A DNA stretch of 64,000 bases, from contig JARFIW010001747.1 in NCBI GenBank assembly GCA_036346225.1, positions 174,675-238,674 of the forward strand, in the 5' to 3' direction. The notes under the pieces are model-generated. The model worked only from the letters and a program-made list of their open reading frames with translations, searched no databases and was not told the origin of the DNA. Source of the DNA: Platerodrilus igneus. Its lineage: Eukaryota > Arthropoda > Insecta > Coleoptera > Lycidae. The position numbers and the translations under genes are program-made. The number at the start of each line of letters is the position of its first letter. Positions within the stretch are counted from its first letter, which is position 1. Below are positions 46,253-57,711 of the stretch, one piece after another.

Positions 46253-46408
46253 ATGTGCATGCACATGTGCGTGCATGTGCACAAGTGCATGTGCGTGTGA
46301 GCATGGGTGCGAGCATGCGAGTGTGTGTGCACGTGCATATGTGTGTGTGCTTTTATGCATACATGTATGCATGCACGTATGCTTTATGCATGAGTGCATG
46401 CATGCAAA
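46252..46408. repeat. Alternating purine-pyrimidine (TG/CA, GC) microsatellite
   Basis: About 157 bp of TGTG, GCATGC, GCGTGTG and ATGTATGCATGC steps, almost wholly alternating purine-pyrimidine. Frames in it (Cys/His/Met-rich) are repeat products. Confidence 0.85.
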
Positions 46409-46689
46409 GAATGTCTTGAGAGAGTGTGTTGGACCACTTTACTCCTCTTATAACAGGCAGGCTGTACCATGGGATTATTATAATCAAGACCTACATGAGG
46501 TTGAGTGAGTATGAGGAGAAGCGAAAGAAAAGAAAAAAAAATCCTATAAAGACAAAAAAAATTATTAGGAGAAAAAAACGTAACCAAAAATCAAGTCCTA
46601 AGGTATGGCAGAGTCAGTATAGAAATCTGGGAGATGCTGAGGACCAGGAATCGAGTTTAAGACGTTTGTATCGCCAGTAGGAAAACAAA

Positions 46690-48130
46690 ATGAGATCAGT
46701 AACATTAGGGTTGTCGGGATGGGCAGGTTTGAGGTCCCTGGTCTGCAAAATACCTAGGGGTGCTTCCTCATGTACTAATTTTCGCCGACCTACATGTTCA
46801 GGTTGCACAACTAAAAGTTCTGGTGTATATCGTGAAGTTTCTTTCGAATTAGAACTATCAACTTTATTTTCTACAAAACTTACCTAATGTTTTGTAGTAG
46901 CTATAGTATTGGAATCATTTTTAGTTTCACCTGCAGCAGATTTTGATGTATGTTTGAGTTTAGCAGATATTTTGCTCATGTTTCCTAAATTGTAGTCTGG
47001 TTTTGATTGACCTACCTTAGGTTCGGATTCAACATAGCACATTTTCTCACATTCCAGTTCTGGCTGACCAATATCTCCAGGTTCTGAATCAACATAGAGT
47101 ATTTCCTCATGTTCCGATTCTGGCTGATCTTCTTCAGGTTCTGATCTTACCAGACTTACTCTTTCAGATTCCAAATTTATAAGACTTAGTTCAAGATCTG
47201 GGGTAGGCTGCACTACTTCTCCAGGGTCCGATTCTATCCGGTTTAAAAAATTTGACACTTAAAAGAGTTGCGTCAAATAACTCTTATGCCTGCAACAATA
47301 GCAATGCAAGACTTAGGGACGGAAACAATTACGAAAAATATGCCCCATTTGATCATAATTCCAACATCTAAGGACAATTCGGAATATCGTTCGAAGACGT
47401 ATTTGCCGAAGAGGGGTATGGTTTGGAAGTAGTAGGACAACCAGGATGAGGTACAGAAATGAACAGAGCTAGCAACAGAACAAATTTGGTTCCTATTAGG
47501 GGGTATTCGGCGAGTGATAGCGGGATGGTCATGGGAATTGGTAGTATTTTTAGAAGGCGAGGTCTGCCCAAAAGCGAACTCAGGTTCCGCGCAATCACTT
47601 CTTTTCTTAGATGGCACATAACTATCGACCCTTAACGTTTTCTGATCCAACTTCAGACATTCATCCTCTAATTCTTACATGAGGTTATGAGACACAATGT
47701 CCAATTGAAGATCCTCAGATATAGAACCATACCGACAGAACATGGAAGTAATACCTGTAAAATAACAATGATACTTTCCGACAAATCCTGCTTTCTACCT
47801 AAGATCTGATTAAACAACCTTTGGTCTTAATCAGACGGTTCAAAACGACATAATAATAAATTAGCTAAATTCTGCCAATTAGAAAACCTATGACGGTTAC
47901 CCCAGTATCACTGTAAGGCTTTTGACTCAAAGAGGTCAACTGCTGACTCGAATACTTCGAATTCAGCCACATTACGAGCTAGCCTAAGTTTCTGGACTCT
48001 AACTACATTAGGATCTTCGCTAATTCAAATTTCACTTTGCAACAGGTTGTGAATAGGATTTGCTCAGTGGACTAGGTACCGTAGAGTTAAAATTTTCCGA
48101 TTGAGCAGTGGTTGACATATCGATAGGGTT
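46690..48130 (-). pseudogene. Decayed gag of another LTR retroelement
   Basis: On the minus strand, scattered capsid pieces remain: DLFESKAL near 47930, YWGNRHRFSNWQNLANLL near 47905-47850, LCRFEPSD, then FNQILGRKQDLSESI near 47815-47770. They follow a start-like ATGTCAACCACTGCTCAATC near 48118. Downstream, 47258-46884 is an open frame with three acidic repeats of the form SEP-x-QPE-x-E-x-x-YVDSEPGD, probably a gag spacer. Stops and shifts occur throughout. No polymerase follows before the LINE. Family beyond Ty3/gypsy-type gag is not clear. Confidence 0.5.
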
Positions 48131-48526
48131 GATTTTGGAAGGGGTTTGCTCTAAACAATCCAGTAAGGTAAGAAGTTCTTTTAGTAATTCATTACGTAAA
48201 GTCTGTTGTTCGGGTGATAAACTTACAGGGAGAAGTTAAGGGATTAGCTCTGCACTCTATAACTGATCTTAAGAAAACAACTAAAGGCCAAACTTCACCA
48301 CTTTACCAATCTAATAAAACTTTCAACTCGGTTTCAAATGAATTGAAATTAATCAATAATAAAATCAAATTTGAGCCGGTACTGAAACATTATATCTATA
48401 ATTATAAAGTTCTTTAAATATCAGATAGTAAGTGAACGCACATGTATCTCGCTCCATGTATGTATGTGAATGTGTATATATGTGTGTTGTGTGTTGTCTG
48501 TCTGGCTATGTCTATATATTTATATA

Positions 48527-48985
48527 CAGGGTGTCCCAAATTGAGTAGGATAGCATGGGTATCTTTCTTATTATTAATGATAGAGATCTGCTTAAATGGG
48601 CAAAGTTGTGTCATTTGGATAGCTTATTTAAATTCCGCATAGATACATTCGAAATTCCAAACGGTTTAGAAATTATTTAATAAAAACTGAAAACTGCCAA
48701 AAGTCCAATATTTTTGTTATAATAAAAGATACTAAAAAATGTTTTTATAAAAGTTACTTAGTTCAATTGTGTGCACTTAAAAGTGATATTAAAATTAAAT
48801 TTAAGATGGCGGTTATCGAGATATTAGCATCAACTTTCATATTTTAAATGGACGCCATATTGGATTTTTAGATGGTTAGATAGCATATTTTTTTCTTTTT
48901 TCAACGATGTATTACAACATATGTTTAAATAAAAAAGTTCACTGAAAATAATAATTTTAATTTTTTATCAAGTAGGCATCAACAC
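48527..48985 (+). repeat. Left inverted repeat of the mariner element
   Basis: Starts CAGGGTGTCCCAAATTGAGT. It matches the complement of 50250-50714, including the string TTATCAAGTAGGCATCA at its inner edge. Confidence 0.85.
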
Positions 48986-49051
48986 AAATCAGTTTTAAAA
49001 CAAATTAAACGAAAAAAAACATTAGAATAACATTAAACACCAACTAATAAA

Positions 49052-50113
49052 TCATAGCAATTGTTCAAAATGTTGACCATTATTATTTAAACACAATCGG
49101 CAACGTTTTAGAACACTTTTTGTTACGCGTCGTAATGTATTCCCATTAAGACCATTTATTGCCTGCATAACCGCTTCCCGTAGTTCATCTACATTATTGT
49201 ACTGGAAATTACTTCCATATACATTATCTTTTAAAGTGCCCCATAAATAAAAATCCAGGGGTGTTAAGTCTGCTGATCTAGGCGGCCATTTTACAGGTGT
49301 GTGGGTCGTGATTACCCTGCCATCAAAACGGTTACTTAAGTAGGTGATAACATCTCTAGCGTTGTGTGGAGGTGCGCCGTCTTGTTGATACCAAATTTGA
49401 TTATTTTGTGCCAAAGGTAGGTCGTCTAATAAATCTTCTAAAGATGTTTGAAGCATTTCCAAATAACGTTGAAAGGTTAAGGTTTCATCGAATATTATAG
49501 GACCAAGTAATCGGTTTCCCAATATACCACAAAAAACATTACATCCAAATCGAATTTGATTGCGGCGTGGAACTGTTATGCGTGGGTTTTCCTGTGCCCA
49601 ATAGTGTTCATTATGACGATTAAATATTCCACAGTTAGAAAAATAAGACTCATCGGTCCACAAAACGCGATTGATAAAATCATCATTCTCCCTAACTTGA
49701 TTAATAAACCATCTGCATAATGTTGATCTGCGGAGATAGTCGTTTAGTTGTAAGTTTTGAGCAATGTGAAATCTGTAAGGGTGATATTTATGCTTTTTTA
49801 AAATTCTTGATGCTTGAGACTTGGATACGTTTACTTGGGTTTCTATTTCCCGTGTTGAAATGTTTGGATTAGCTTCCACACAGGCCAGTGTCAACACCTC
49901 ATCTGCAATGTCTCCATTTATGTTTCGAGTAGGTTTTTTTAAACATCCATACTGCTGCATATTTGTGTCCAATCTTTGAAAGATTTTAATGTTTGGCTGT
50001 CTTTCTTCGGGAAAGTTTGTTAAGTATGTTTCGGCAGCAAGGCGACTGTTCTTATTACATTTTATGTATGTACAAAACATATGATATTGTTTGCTTGTTG
50101 AAAAATTTGCCAT
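49052..50113 (-). CDS. Mariner-superfamily transposase, DD41D type
   Basis: A 353-residue open frame of full family length, with the ATG at 50113 well inside the repeats. It cuts and pastes the element at TA sites. The N-terminus has two helix-turn-helix segments (about residues 20-60 and 85-110, the second being STREIETQVNVSKSQASRIL) that would bind the inverted repeats. The catalytic domain shows Asp154 in WTDESYF, Asp245 in WYQQDGAPPH and Asp287 in SADLTPLDFYLWG. Forty-one residues separate the last two, a DD41D spacing as described for rosa-type mariners. No stop or shift is present, so this is the only gene here that looks able to work. Confidence 0.9.
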   Translation of the reverse strand: MANFSTSKQYHMFCTYIKCNKNSRLAAETYLTNFPEERQPNIKIFQRLDTNMQQYGCLKKPTRNINGDIADEVLTLACVEANPNISTREIETQVNVSKSQASRILKKHKYHPYRFHIAQNLQLNDYLRRSTLCRWFINQVRENDDFINRVLWTDESYFSNCGIFNRHNEHYWAQENPRITVPRRNQIRFGCNVFCGILGNRLLGPIIFDETLTFQRYLEMLQTSLEDLLDDLPLAQNNQIWYQQDGAPPHNARDVITYLSNRFDGRVITTHTPVKWPPRSADLTPLDFYLWGTLKDNVYGSNFQYNNVDELREAVMQAINGLNGNTLRRVTKSVLKRCRLCLNNNGQHFEQLL

Positions 50114-50249
50114 TTGAATATTTTATAGAATAAGTATATCACAACTTATAACTGGGAAAGAGAATACACAAATGCCAATTATTAGTACAACAGATACACT
50201 AATTCAACATGACAGTTTGTTATAATTTCATTTGTTTAAGAGAAATCTG

Positions 50250-50711
50250 ATGATGCCTACTTGATAAAAAATTAAAATTATCATTTTCAGTAAATTTTTT
50301 CATTTAAACATATGTTGTGATACATCGTTGAAAAGAGAAAAAAATATGCTATCTAACCATTTAAAAATCCAATATGGTGTCCATTTAAAATATGACAGTT
50401 GATGCTAATATCTCGATAACTGCCATCTTGAATTTAATTTTAATATCACTTTTAAGTGCACACAATTGAACTAAGTAACTTTTATATGAAACATTTTTTC
50501 GTATCTTTTATTATAACAAAAATATTCGACTTCGAAGAAATTGGCAGTTTTCAGTATTTTTTAAGTAATTTCTAAACCGTTTGGAAATTCGAATGTATCT
50601 ATGCGGAATTTAAATAAGCTATCCAAATGACACAACTTTGCACATTTAAGCATATCTCTATCATTAATAATAAGAAAGATACCCATGCTATCCTACTCAA
50701 TTTGGGACACC

Positions 50712-50714
<3 letters not shown>
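50250..50714 (-). repeat. Right inverted repeat of the mariner element
   Basis: Complement of the left repeat. The outer 38 bp are identical by eye; inner parts show scattered differences. Confidence 0.85.

Positions 50715-50749
<35 letters not shown>
50715..50749. repeat. (AT)n tract
   Basis: About 35 bp between the mariner end and block G. Its first TA is the mariner target copy. Confidence 0.85.
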
Positions 50750-50751
<2 letters not shown>

Positions 50752-53116
50752 CTACGATGTCCGGTCTGCAACGACAGCTTATAAACTTAAAAAGCCCCAC
50801 AACTTGGGCGTCATTAATTGCTGCGAGCTCAGAATATTAAAACAAAACTTTGCCACGGCTGCTCAACTGCTTCCTGAAAATAAAACTAACTACGCAAAAC
50901 AAAAACGTTGCAATGGTACATTGCCTACCTTTATTAACATACCAGACATAAAGTACACGTCAATATAAAAATTAGACTCCTTGTTCACACATTATTTACA
51001 TATTATATACACATTTCAAATTCGACATTTATACCAGATAATATATCCAATTACTTATATAATAGAAACAAGCCTTAATTAATTTACTCTTTCAAATCTC
51101 TGATAAAAGCTATGTACATCCCCCTCACAGAATATTCCCTTAACAGTACATTTCGATTTTTATAATTACTTCAAATAAATATTTCCAGTTAATAAAATAA
51201 AGGAAAAAGCAATAGGGCTTTACCTTGTTTCTGACCTTAACCCTGGTTTAATATGAGCTCATAGTAAAAGCTTATCTTTCATGCTAATTTGTGCACATCA
51301 ATAATCAGAAAGATCCTGTTACCTTGTACATAAATTAAATATTACAGATGCCATGCTTCAATCATAAATTCCCACATAAAATACAATAAACCTAATTCAA
51401 CTTAAATTGTTCAATTCGAAACTTCCTCTTGTTTGTCCTTTTTATACATAAATATTATACACCTCAATGCACTGTCATTAAGCACTAGTTTATACACATA
51501 TACAATGGAAAAATATCAGTTACCTGGATTCTATAACTGCACACGGATCTGCTATCACACCATCAAAGACTGCGGCATTCAGGAACACTCCAATCTGGAC
51601 TGCAATAACCTCGACTGCAAGCTACAACCATATTACCACGAATTCACCTATCTACCAATTCAATAGTGCACCCAAACTCTCCAGACTTCTACAGATACCA
51701 TTGATTGTTGGTAATTACCACATTGACCAAACACTGACATCTACTCCATTTTTCAATCGCATACTTTGCATACTCATTGCAACTTAAAGTAAACTGTTTC
51801 TATTTATGTAAACTTAAACTTTCATGCAAAACGTAAAAACATTTTTGTATGAAGCCGTCAGCTTGGTGAACATTAATAGTAATGTACGCTAGTTGAAAAC
51901 TTAGCTGTAAGTTGGTTGCTAACTAAGAGAGCCTTACGCTGTTTGAAGACTAAGAGAGCTAAGAAGTTTCAGTTTGTCGAAGACTAAGAGGGCCTTCCAT
52001 CCATGTTCCACATTTTATATAATGCTTCTCATCCCCTCAAAGCCTGTTAATTCCAGAAAATTTCAACCATACAAACACGTCTGCACAACAATTCTTTGTA
52101 AAACTTCAACGGCCACTCTTTTCACAAACACCTTAACTTACATACAATAATTCCTGTATTTCTCTAACTGAAACTCATTTCTCCGAAAATCATTTGACGT
52201 TAGCAACGACGCGCGCCTTACCAAATGATTTTCTTGTATTTCAACATTTTACTCCAATCACATTGTGTATATTTTACCCAGCTGACGATAGTTAACGTTT
52301 AAAATACGCCCCTAATGCAACACATGTTATCCCCATTTCGCTATAACATACACACTAAATCAACTATCTCTCTTATACCATGTTTTCAGGTTTTGTTGTA
52401 ACCACGCAACTGCTTATCCACTCCAATTAATGTTCAAACTATGTCTATGTTAACACGTGTTATCTCTATCTTATTTGTACCCATGCTAACTAATAATCTC
52501 TCTCTTGTTTACTTGTTGACAAGCTTCTTTCTTAACCGACAAAATAACCCATTCCAACCTCCAACCTAATTTCTATATCGTTTTAACGACGCTACAAATC
52601 TATCTTAATTGACTCCAGTGTCCAACACTACCTGGAATTTCTGTTATTTGTTCAACGTTTTGATCTACCTTTTTGAAAAATCCAAGAAAATTGTGATGGT
52701 CGCATTCGTTTAGAATTTAGTGATACAGGAAAAGGTTTCTTCAAAACAACACATTTAAAACTTCTCGTAAATAACATAACGGCCAACCTTGCTTGTAAAC
52801 TAACCGATTTGAACTCTTAAAAAAGCTTTTTAGAAAATATTCTTACACTTATTAAATACGTTTGTTTTTAACTATATAATTTAAATGCTTTATTCTACGC
52901 GTGGTTGTTTCTAATATAACACCAGCTATACTTTATGAGTATTTAAAGGATTATGAAATTTTAGCTTCTTGAAATACGTTATGAAGAATTATTAATTTTA
53001 AAACTACTGGCAATAAAAGCGCTTTTCAAGGTTGCTAGTTATTTTTCCATGCTGAATCACGAAATAAATTAGAATACGAATGAATAATGCCTTTTTAACC
53101 CCCAAATATCACAGTA
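50750..53116 (-). mobile_element. Block G: solo LTR-like block, inverted relative of D
   Basis: 2367 bp. On the minus strand it begins TACTGTGATATTTGGGGG (53116) and ends ACATCGTAGCA (50750). It matches D over most of its length, in opposite orientation. Near its end a second terminus, CGCAGCA (50819), is followed by ATTAA and primer-like TGACGCCCAAGTTGTGGGGC, a module of 69 bp. No coding region is recognised; the 77-residue Cys/Tyr frame at 51433 is featureless. Confidence 0.6.
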
Positions 53117-53757
53117 ATATATACACTGTGTCCGAGATAAGGAGGACCACTATGGGGATCTTGAAAACGGTATGAGATACAGATTTGGTTAAATGGGAGA
53201 AAAGTTGTGTAATCAAAGGCCTAAAAAGATAGCATTTAGAAATCCCCCAAAACAGTTTTTGGTTCTTGAGATATTTCGAAAAAATTGGATTTTCTTATTT
53301 TACATATTATTTTGTTCTGGCGTTAATATGGCACCTAGACCAAAACCGAAGGCACTTCTCCACAACGACTTTTAATGTCCCTTAACATGACATTGGCAGT
53401 TTTTTCACCTGACGTTTCGTCTTTGCGGAATCATCTTCAACTTTTTTTTTAAATACTGTCCTGGTGATCTGGTATCAGATTCTGAAAGCTCTTTTTATGC
53501 CGAATTCAACGATGTATTACACTTTATGGTTTAATTGCGTTTTCGTTTTTTTTCGGCCTTAATCAAGAAAATTCCTATTACGGACCTGTAGTGCATAGTT
53601 TTTAATTTTAAAGAATAAACAATTAGCTATAGCAATTAATAGTTTAGTCATTTAGGTGTTTAGTAATAGTCTACTTGCTGAGTTTATGCAATAATTTAAT
53701 AGAATAAACAACGAACAAATAAAATTAAATTAACGAACACGAACAAAACAACTAAAT

Positions 53758-54051
53758 TTAGAGCTGTTCGAACAAGCTTCCATTATTTTCCAAACATAAA
53801 TAGCACCTTCTAACTGTCGATTCTAAAACTCTAGTCAACATTTGTGGAGTAATACCACCAAATGCTTCCAGAACTAACCCTCTTAGGTCTTGTTCTGTAG
53901 CAAAATTTTGCTGATAAACATGATTCTGAACGAACCCCCATACAAAGAAATCAAGCGGGGTTACATCGGGTGAACACGCTTGCCAGGGTGTTTCCGAATG
54001 CGTGCTAATCACCTTCTCTGGAAATCTCATTGAAATTTTGCTACAGAACAA
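53758..54051 (-). pseudogene. C-terminal transposase fragment, left arm
   Basis: 97 residues including CSPDVTPLDFFVWG, the block with the third catalytic Asp, and the C-terminal end RRCYLCLENNGSLFEQL, which resembles the last residues of the intact transposase at 49052. The first two catalytic Asp are absent. Confidence 0.75.
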
Positions 54052-54187
54052 GACCTAAGGGGGTTAGTTCTGGAAGCATTTGCTGGTATTACTCCACAAA
54101 TATTGACTAGAGTTTTAGAATCGATAGTTAGAAGGTGCTATTTATGTTTGGAAAATAATGGAAGTTTGTTCGAACATATTCTCTAAA
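54040..54187 (+). pseudogene. C-terminal transposase fragment, right arm
   Basis: The inverted copy of 53758-53905, about 45 codons ending at the same C-terminus (SLFEHIL). It begins within the gene at the palindrome joint. Confidence 0.65.
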
Positions 54188-54789
54188 TTTAGTTGTTTTG
54201 TTTGTGTTCGTTAATTTAACTTAATTTGTTCGTTGTTTATTCTATTAAATTAGTGCATAAACTCAGCCAGTAGACTATTACTAAACACCTAAATGACTAA
54301 ACTATTAATTGGTATAGCTAATTGTTTATTCTTTAAAATTAAAAACTATGCAGTACAGGTCCGTAATAGGAATTTTCTTGATTAACGCCGAAAAAAAACG
54401 AAAACGCAATTAAACCATAAAGTGTAATACATCGTTGAATTCGGCATAAAAAGGGTTTTCAGAATCTGATACCAGATCACCAGGATGGTATTTAAAAAAA
54501 AGTTGAAGATGGTTCCGCAAAGACGAAACGTCAGGTAAAAAAACTGGCAATGCCATGTTAAGGGACATTAAAAGTTGCTGTGGAGAAGTGCCTTCGGTTT
54601 TGGTCTAGGTGCCATATTAACGCCAGAACAAAATAATATGTAATATAAGAAAATCCAATTTTTTCGAAATATCTCAAAAACAAAAACTGTTTTGGGGATT
54701 TTAAACGCCATTTTTTATGCCTTTGATTACACAACTTTTCTCCCATTTAACCAAATCTGTATCTCCTACCGTTTTCAAGATTCCCATAG

Positions 54790-54801
54790 TGTGTGTGTGT
54801 G

Positions 54802-54848
<47 letters not shown>
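54790..54848. repeat. (TG)n and (AT)n tract
   Basis: About 20 bp of TG repeats then 37 bp of AT repeats between the damaged mariner arm and F'. Confidence 0.88.
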
Positions 54849-54850
<2 letters not shown>

Positions 54851-55931
54851 CTGTGACTTGAGGTGCTGCTAAAAGAGTGATGTGGTAAGCCCCGCTTTGG
54901 AGCGCCACTAAAAGAGTGCTGTGACAAGGTCCACGTTGAGGCATCACTGAAAGAGTGCTATGATAAGGCCGCATTGAGAGCGTCGCTGAAAGAGTGCTGT
55001 GATACAGATACAGCAATTTGCAAAACTTGAAATTGTTCACTTACCTTCCTTTCTAACTTTGCCTGGCTAGCTCAACGGAATTGGTGGAGTTTTCAAAATG
55101 AAATCAAACAGCAATATCACAAAGCATTTATACAGTATGAAATATTTTCTCTCATACAAAAGCATTTACAATATCGTTTCTTTCAAACATAAAATAATTT
55201 CTAAGAAGTACTTGTTATAAAAAAAATTGTGCCTTACCTTATTTTAAATTTACAGAGCTAAATTTCTTCTTATGAATGGTTTATCTGGTTATGTTTATTG
55301 CCACGCTTGTAGGGTTTGTTTGGCCAACAAAATCCGTGACAGATGATCTATTAAAAGATCAAAGTAATACTTGCAGAATCCACAAAACCGTTTCTCGTAA
55401 TTAAATATTTTCTTATTTTTAGTTGATGTCCAAATCAGCTTACAAGATTTTCTATATTTAAAATTCTCATTTTAAACAGCAGTTACCAAAGTATATTATG
55501 CTTAAATTTTCCTTTCAATTATTTAATAAAATTTTTAAAATAGCTTTATATTGAAGAATTTTTCCTCTTCATTGTAATTTAATAACTTTGATTTTTTGTA
55601 ATTTGCGTTTAAAACATCACTTCTATATACATTGTAACACAATACTTCAAATATCATCTTCGCAAAGTAACAGCTCGCGACTTAAAATCAAAATAACATT
55701 GCGCGATCTAATTTAAGAATCGAATGAATGAAAGAATTGAATGAATGAATCCCGTTTTTAATAAACGCTTCCTTATATACTCATTTATCTATATCCTGAA
55801 GTTACTAGAATAGTATGGAACATTGTGACGCAAGCTTCTCAGAAAAACCCATTAGCGTCTAAGATGGCAACGTTTATACCTCGTAATGTTCCACTTATTC
55901 GTGACGCGTGTTGCCTTTTCTTGTTTAACAC
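54849..55931 (-). mobile_element. Block F', first part, with the empty errantivirus site
   Basis: It matches 26512-27727 then 42506-42534 without the provirus. CGCG occurs once at 55905-55908, exactly where F has the duplicated CGCG. The left end carries module termini at 54849, 54879, 54917, 54956 and 54995 (mostly 38-39 bp apart), one module fewer than in F. Confidence 0.7.
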
Positions 55932-57305
55932 GTATACTATTATTGTGACGTCGCATACTAAGAAAGAGATAATCAATTTTTGTCACATATTTCTTGGATT
56001 TTGTGGGTTCCGTGTTCCAGCCGCTTCTTGTAATAAAGTGTTTTATTTATTAATTAGATATTTATGTAGTTCTAAATACCGATAGATCATCCTTTTATAT
56101 TCCTAATATTGTAGAAAATTTTTATTTAAAATAAATTTTTGTAATCCACGGAGTGATTAATTTAAACTTTAATTGCTTTTCAATGCTAAAGGGGTTGCAT
56201 TTTATAGAGAATATTTACTTTCGTGTTTTAGTACAAAAAATTTATTAAAATTGGGGTCTAAAATACACGTTGATTGTAGTTTCTTAAGCTAAATGCGTAA
56301 AGATAGTACTATTCTGTGCTATTTACAGCAAATGAAAAGTATTTTTATATGCATCGAAAATGTATTGATAATTAATAAGTGAAAATAAATGGCTTTGTAT
56401 TTATCTTAAAACGACCGATTTACGTTGGCATTTAATGCGTTTTACGGTATCTTACAATTAATTATTTTTTTATATACAACTTATATCACTTGCTATTTAT
56501 CTACAATACGCGTATATCATACAGGGTGATTATACAATCGCAGTTTGCGTTTTTGAGTGGCACTTTAGTGAATAAAGGTACGCTTGTATTTTACAGGGTG
56601 TAACCATGAATTTACAAAGATTTCCATTTTTCTGTATAAGGGGATCACGAGAGGTCATTGAAGCCCAAATTCAACAAAAAAAACCCGGTAAAATATAAAA
56701 GAATCCTGAAAAAATATAAATTTTAGAAAATTCATGGTTTGCCCTGTATAATACAAGCGTACTTTTATTCGTTAAAGTGCGAAGCGAACAATGCAATCCC
56801 GTGTGTATAAATAATCACCCTTATGATAGAAGCAGATTGTAAATACATAGCAAATAATATAAGCCCTATATGTAAAAATAATTAATTTTAAAATACATTA
56901 AAACGCATTAAATGCGAATGCAAATCGATCATTCTATAATAAATACAGTCATTCATTTGTAATAAAAAAAAAAGCTCTTTCTGGTGCATAAAAATAAATT
57001 ATTTTGTGTCTTAATTTTGGGTATTACAACACGTTTTACCCTGAGAGCAAGTATTTTCTAAAAAAAATGCAAATGTAAATGTAAATCTAGCTTAAATATT
57101 TTACCCTATGTATTACATAAATTCATCAATAAAACATGTTCTTGAAATTTCGAGAGGAATGTGGAAGAAATACGTCAATTTTGTATGACCTAATTAATAA
57201 AGAAACGTTTATTCCAAGAAGCGGCCGGAACAATAAAAAAGTCCATAAAAATCGATATGAAAGTATTTATTACTTTTCGCTATTACTGGATTAGTATACA
57301 ACGCC
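55932..57305. mobile_element. Palindromic element, F' copy
   Basis: The same foldback-like element as 42535-43868, including ends TGTGACGTCGCATAC and GTATACAACGCCACA and the internal ACAGGGTG motifs. Non-coding. Confidence 0.65.
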
Positions 57306-57711
57306 ACAATAAAGTTACATGTTAAACAAATATGGGAATTGCACGTCACTAATAAGTGGAACGCGCTAACAAGGTGTAGGTATGCAACCCCAGTTGCACC
57401 TAACAAACTTCATAAGCATCATAGAAACGCAAACGTGAACGCCCCTTAATAATAGATTCGGCTATCAACACACCTTAAAACCGAATAGACTCGCCCAGAA
57501 TTACCGATTATTAGAATACAAAGATAAATATACTGATGATGGAGGCGAGCTTTCGTTTGGTTTTGGATATATTTACATGCAATAGCCAGGAGCAAGCAAT
57601 AACTTCTGATCTTTTGTGTTCAACCTCTTATCACGGTGCACCACAGCCTGGAGGTTAAACCAGAAGGTTGTGCATAATGCACTTAACGTGGATACTCCAT
57701 GCCCTGCCGGT
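57306..57711. other. Unidentified 400-bp stretch specific to F'
   Basis: Absent from F. Slightly richer in GC than its surroundings, with the string GTGCACCACAGCCTGGAGG. No open frame longer than 65 codons, no clear ends or tRNA-type promoter boxes. I cannot name it. Confidence 0.3.

Larger units (their letters stand above)
48527..50714 (-). mobile_element. Tc1/mariner-superfamily transposon with very long inverted repeats
   Basis: 2188 bp from CAGGGTGTCCCAAATTG to its inverse, flanked by TA on both sides (48525-48526 and 50715-50716). The inverted repeats extend about 460 bp on each side (48527-48985 and 50250-50714) with few mismatches. A single intact transposase gene is in the middle. 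The right TA lies in the (AT)n flank of block G. Confidence 0.9.
53124..54789. mobile_element. Palindromic mariner derivative
   Basis: Left end CACTGTGTCCGAGATAAGGA after TA. The two arms (about 53124-53905 and 54040-54789) are inverted copies with a loop of about 135 bp near 53970. Each arm carries the 3' end of a mariner transposase gene. The outermost ~25 bp of the right arm are lost into (TG)n. It cannot code for a full transposase and looks like a foldback derivative of a mariner-type element. Confidence 0.75.

Noticed and set aside
46275..46508. Cys- and His-rich frame resembling a metal-binding peptide
   Set aside because: It is translated microsatellite sequence.
51433..51666. 77-codon Cys-containing frame that might be a secreted peptide
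   Set aside because: No convincing signal peptide or homolog, and it lies inside block G with no matching frame in D.
57306..57711. Possible SINE
   Set aside because: No acceptable A and B box pair and no 3' tail or target duplication.
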